Source of the DNA: Verrucomicrobiota bacterium
GTDB lineage: Bacteria; Verrucomicrobiota; Verrucomicrobiia; Verrucomicrobiales; Verrucomicrobiaceae
Assembly: GCA_023429545.1 (NCBI GenBank)
Contig: JAEYUU010000060.1
Location: 1-6,464, forward strand
Direction: 5' to 3'
Length of the DNA stretch: 6,464 nt
Each line of letters opens with the position of its first letter. Position 1 is the first letter of the stretch. The notes under the pieces are model-generated. The model was not told the DNA's origin, made no database searches, and was given only the letters and a program-made list of their open reading frames with translations. Of this stretch, positions 5,519 through 6,464 are shown one piece after another. A program made the translations under genes and the position numbers.

Positions 5519-6464
5519 ATGTTCCTCTCCATCTGGGTCGGTGTAGTCATGGCAGGCGGGCAGACTGGCTGCACCATGTTCAACAAAAAGGAGACCGCCA
5601 ATTCGGTCGCGGCGGTCACGGAGAATCGTCGTGCAGACACGCCATCATCCACCGGTAGCGGCCGGGGGATGCGCAATCCTGACTACTACACGATTCCCAA
5701 GGTTCCGCCACCCGGCGCACGGAACTCCTATTCCTCCGTCAATGTGAATGGCCCGTATGTCGCCATCACCTTCGATGACGGCCCGCATCCGGCCAACACG
5801 CCACGCCTGCTGAACATCCTCGCTCAGCGCAACATCAAGGCCACCTTCTTCGTGGTGGGCCAGCTCGCGAAGGAGTATCCGCATATCATCCGCCGCATCC
5901 TGGCGGAGGGGCATGAGGTGGCCAACCACACCATGAGCCATCCAACGCTCACTAGGATCTCCGATGACCGCATTCGCAAGGAACTCACGGAGACGCACAA
6001 GGCGGTGGTGGACATCGCCGGGTATCACATGCGCCTTTTCCGCCCACCGGGCGGCGCGACGAACGCGCGGCTCAAGGAGTGGTTCCACAATGAATACGGC
6101 TACAGCACCATCTTGTGGACTGTGGATCCGCAGGATTGGAAGCGCCCTGGTGTGAGTGTGGTGACCAGCCGCCTCGTGAATGGCGCGCGTCCAGGTGCCA
6201 TTCTCCTCTGCCACGATTTGCATGCACCCACTGTCGATGCCATGCCCGGCACGCTCGACCAGCTCCTGGCCAAGGGCTTCAAGTTTGTGACCGTGAGCCA
6301 GCTTCTGAACATGGAGTCCAGCGCGCCACCCACGGTGGCAGCCGCTCCGCGCGCTCCGGATCCGGCCCCGTTTGTTCCCGGCGACCCGACACAGGTTGGG
6401 GTTGCGGCTCCCGCGCCGCTCCCGCCCACCAGTTCGTCCGTGCCGGCGGCTCCCGGAGCTTTCC
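5519..6464 (+). CDS. NodB-type polysaccharide deacetylase, probable lipoprotein (3' truncated)
   Basis: 315 residues are visible; the frame runs off the window. All five NodB motifs are present. TFDDGP (84-89) carries Asp86/Asp87. HTMSH (137-141) carries the zinc-binding His137 and His141. RPPGG is at 175-179, DPQDW at 203-207, and ILLCHD at 228-233 carries His232. The family removes N- or O-acetyl groups from peptidoglycan, chitin-like or xylan polymers outside the cytoplasm. The N-terminus has a short hydrophobic stretch (2-12) ending in GQTGC (Cys18), so lipid attachment is likely, although Gln at position -3 is unusual. A low-complexity linker (about 22-78) precedes the domain. A Pro/Ala/Ser-rich tail starts near 268 and is cut by the window edge. 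The start is uncertain: a GTG at 5504 would add VISQR and supply the positive charge expected of a signal peptide. There is no clear Shine-Dalgarno. Confidence 0.92.
   Translation, partial: MFLSIWVGVVMAGGQTGCTMFNKKETANSVAAVTENRRADTPSSTGSGRGMRNPDYYTIPKVPPPGARNSYSSVNVNGPYVAITFDDGPHPANTPRLLNILAQRNIKATFFVVGQLAKEYPHIIRRILAEGHEVANHTMSHPTLTRISDDRIRKELTETHKAVVDIAGYHMRLFRPPGGATNARLKEWFHNEYGYSTILWTVDPQDWKRPGVSVVTSRLVNGARPGAILLCHDLHAPTVDAMPGTLDQLLAKGFKFVTVSQLLNMESSAPPTVAAAPRAPDPAPFVPGDPTQVGVAAPAPLPPTSSSVPAAPGAF

Noticed and set aside
5645..6223. Minus-strand open frame (192 codons)
   Set aside because: It is antisense to the NodB domain, in which all five catalytic motifs are in the plus-strand frame.

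Overview
The window looks like an ordinary chromosomal stretch of a GC-rich Gram-negative bacterium. I suggest the Verrucomicrobiota (Verrucomicrobium/Prosthecobacter-like) or another PVC-group lineage. The suggestion rests on the density of small secreted enzymes with Sec signal peptides, the secreted NIPSNAP-domain protein, the EboD-like cyclase, and the weak or absent Shine-Dalgarno sequences at most starts. It is an inference from content, not a measured placement. There are no mobile elements, RNA genes or CRISPR arrays that I can see.

Layout. (1) 3-707 (+) is the C-terminal part of a sugar-phosphate cyclase of the dehydroquinate-synthase fold, most like EboD; its N-terminus lies outside the window. 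(2) 717-1367 (-) is an exported SGNH/GDSL hydrolase, tail to tail with gene 1 and only 9 bases away. (3) 1499-2233 (+) is an exported alpha/beta-hydrolase of the prolyl-oligopeptidase/phospholipase type, divergent from gene 2. (4) 2303-3070 (+) is an exported protein with two tandem NIPSNAP domains, closed by a clear intrinsic terminator at 3093-3128. (5) 3131-3421 (-) is a small conserved-looking protein of unknown function. (6) 3506-4288 (+) is an exported protein of unknown function whose C-terminal half resembles clan CD cysteine peptidases. A 7+2+7 palindrome lies in the divergent promoter region between genes 5 and 6. (7) 4359-5255 (+) is S-methyl-5'-thioadenosine phosphorylase (mtnP), the best identified gene here. 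(8) 5519 to the window end (+) is a probable lipoprotein with a NodB polysaccharide-deacetylase domain, cut off at the 3' end.

The genes do not form one evident pathway. Five of the eight (2, 3, 4, 6 and 8) carry export signals and look like periplasmic or envelope proteins. mtnP is cytosolic methionine/SAM salvage. The cyclase probably belongs to an ebo-type cluster lying upstream of the window. I found no complete new system. The best leads are the palindrome between genes 5 and 6, the clan-CD-like reading of gene 6, and the unassigned glycine-rich small protein of gene 5.
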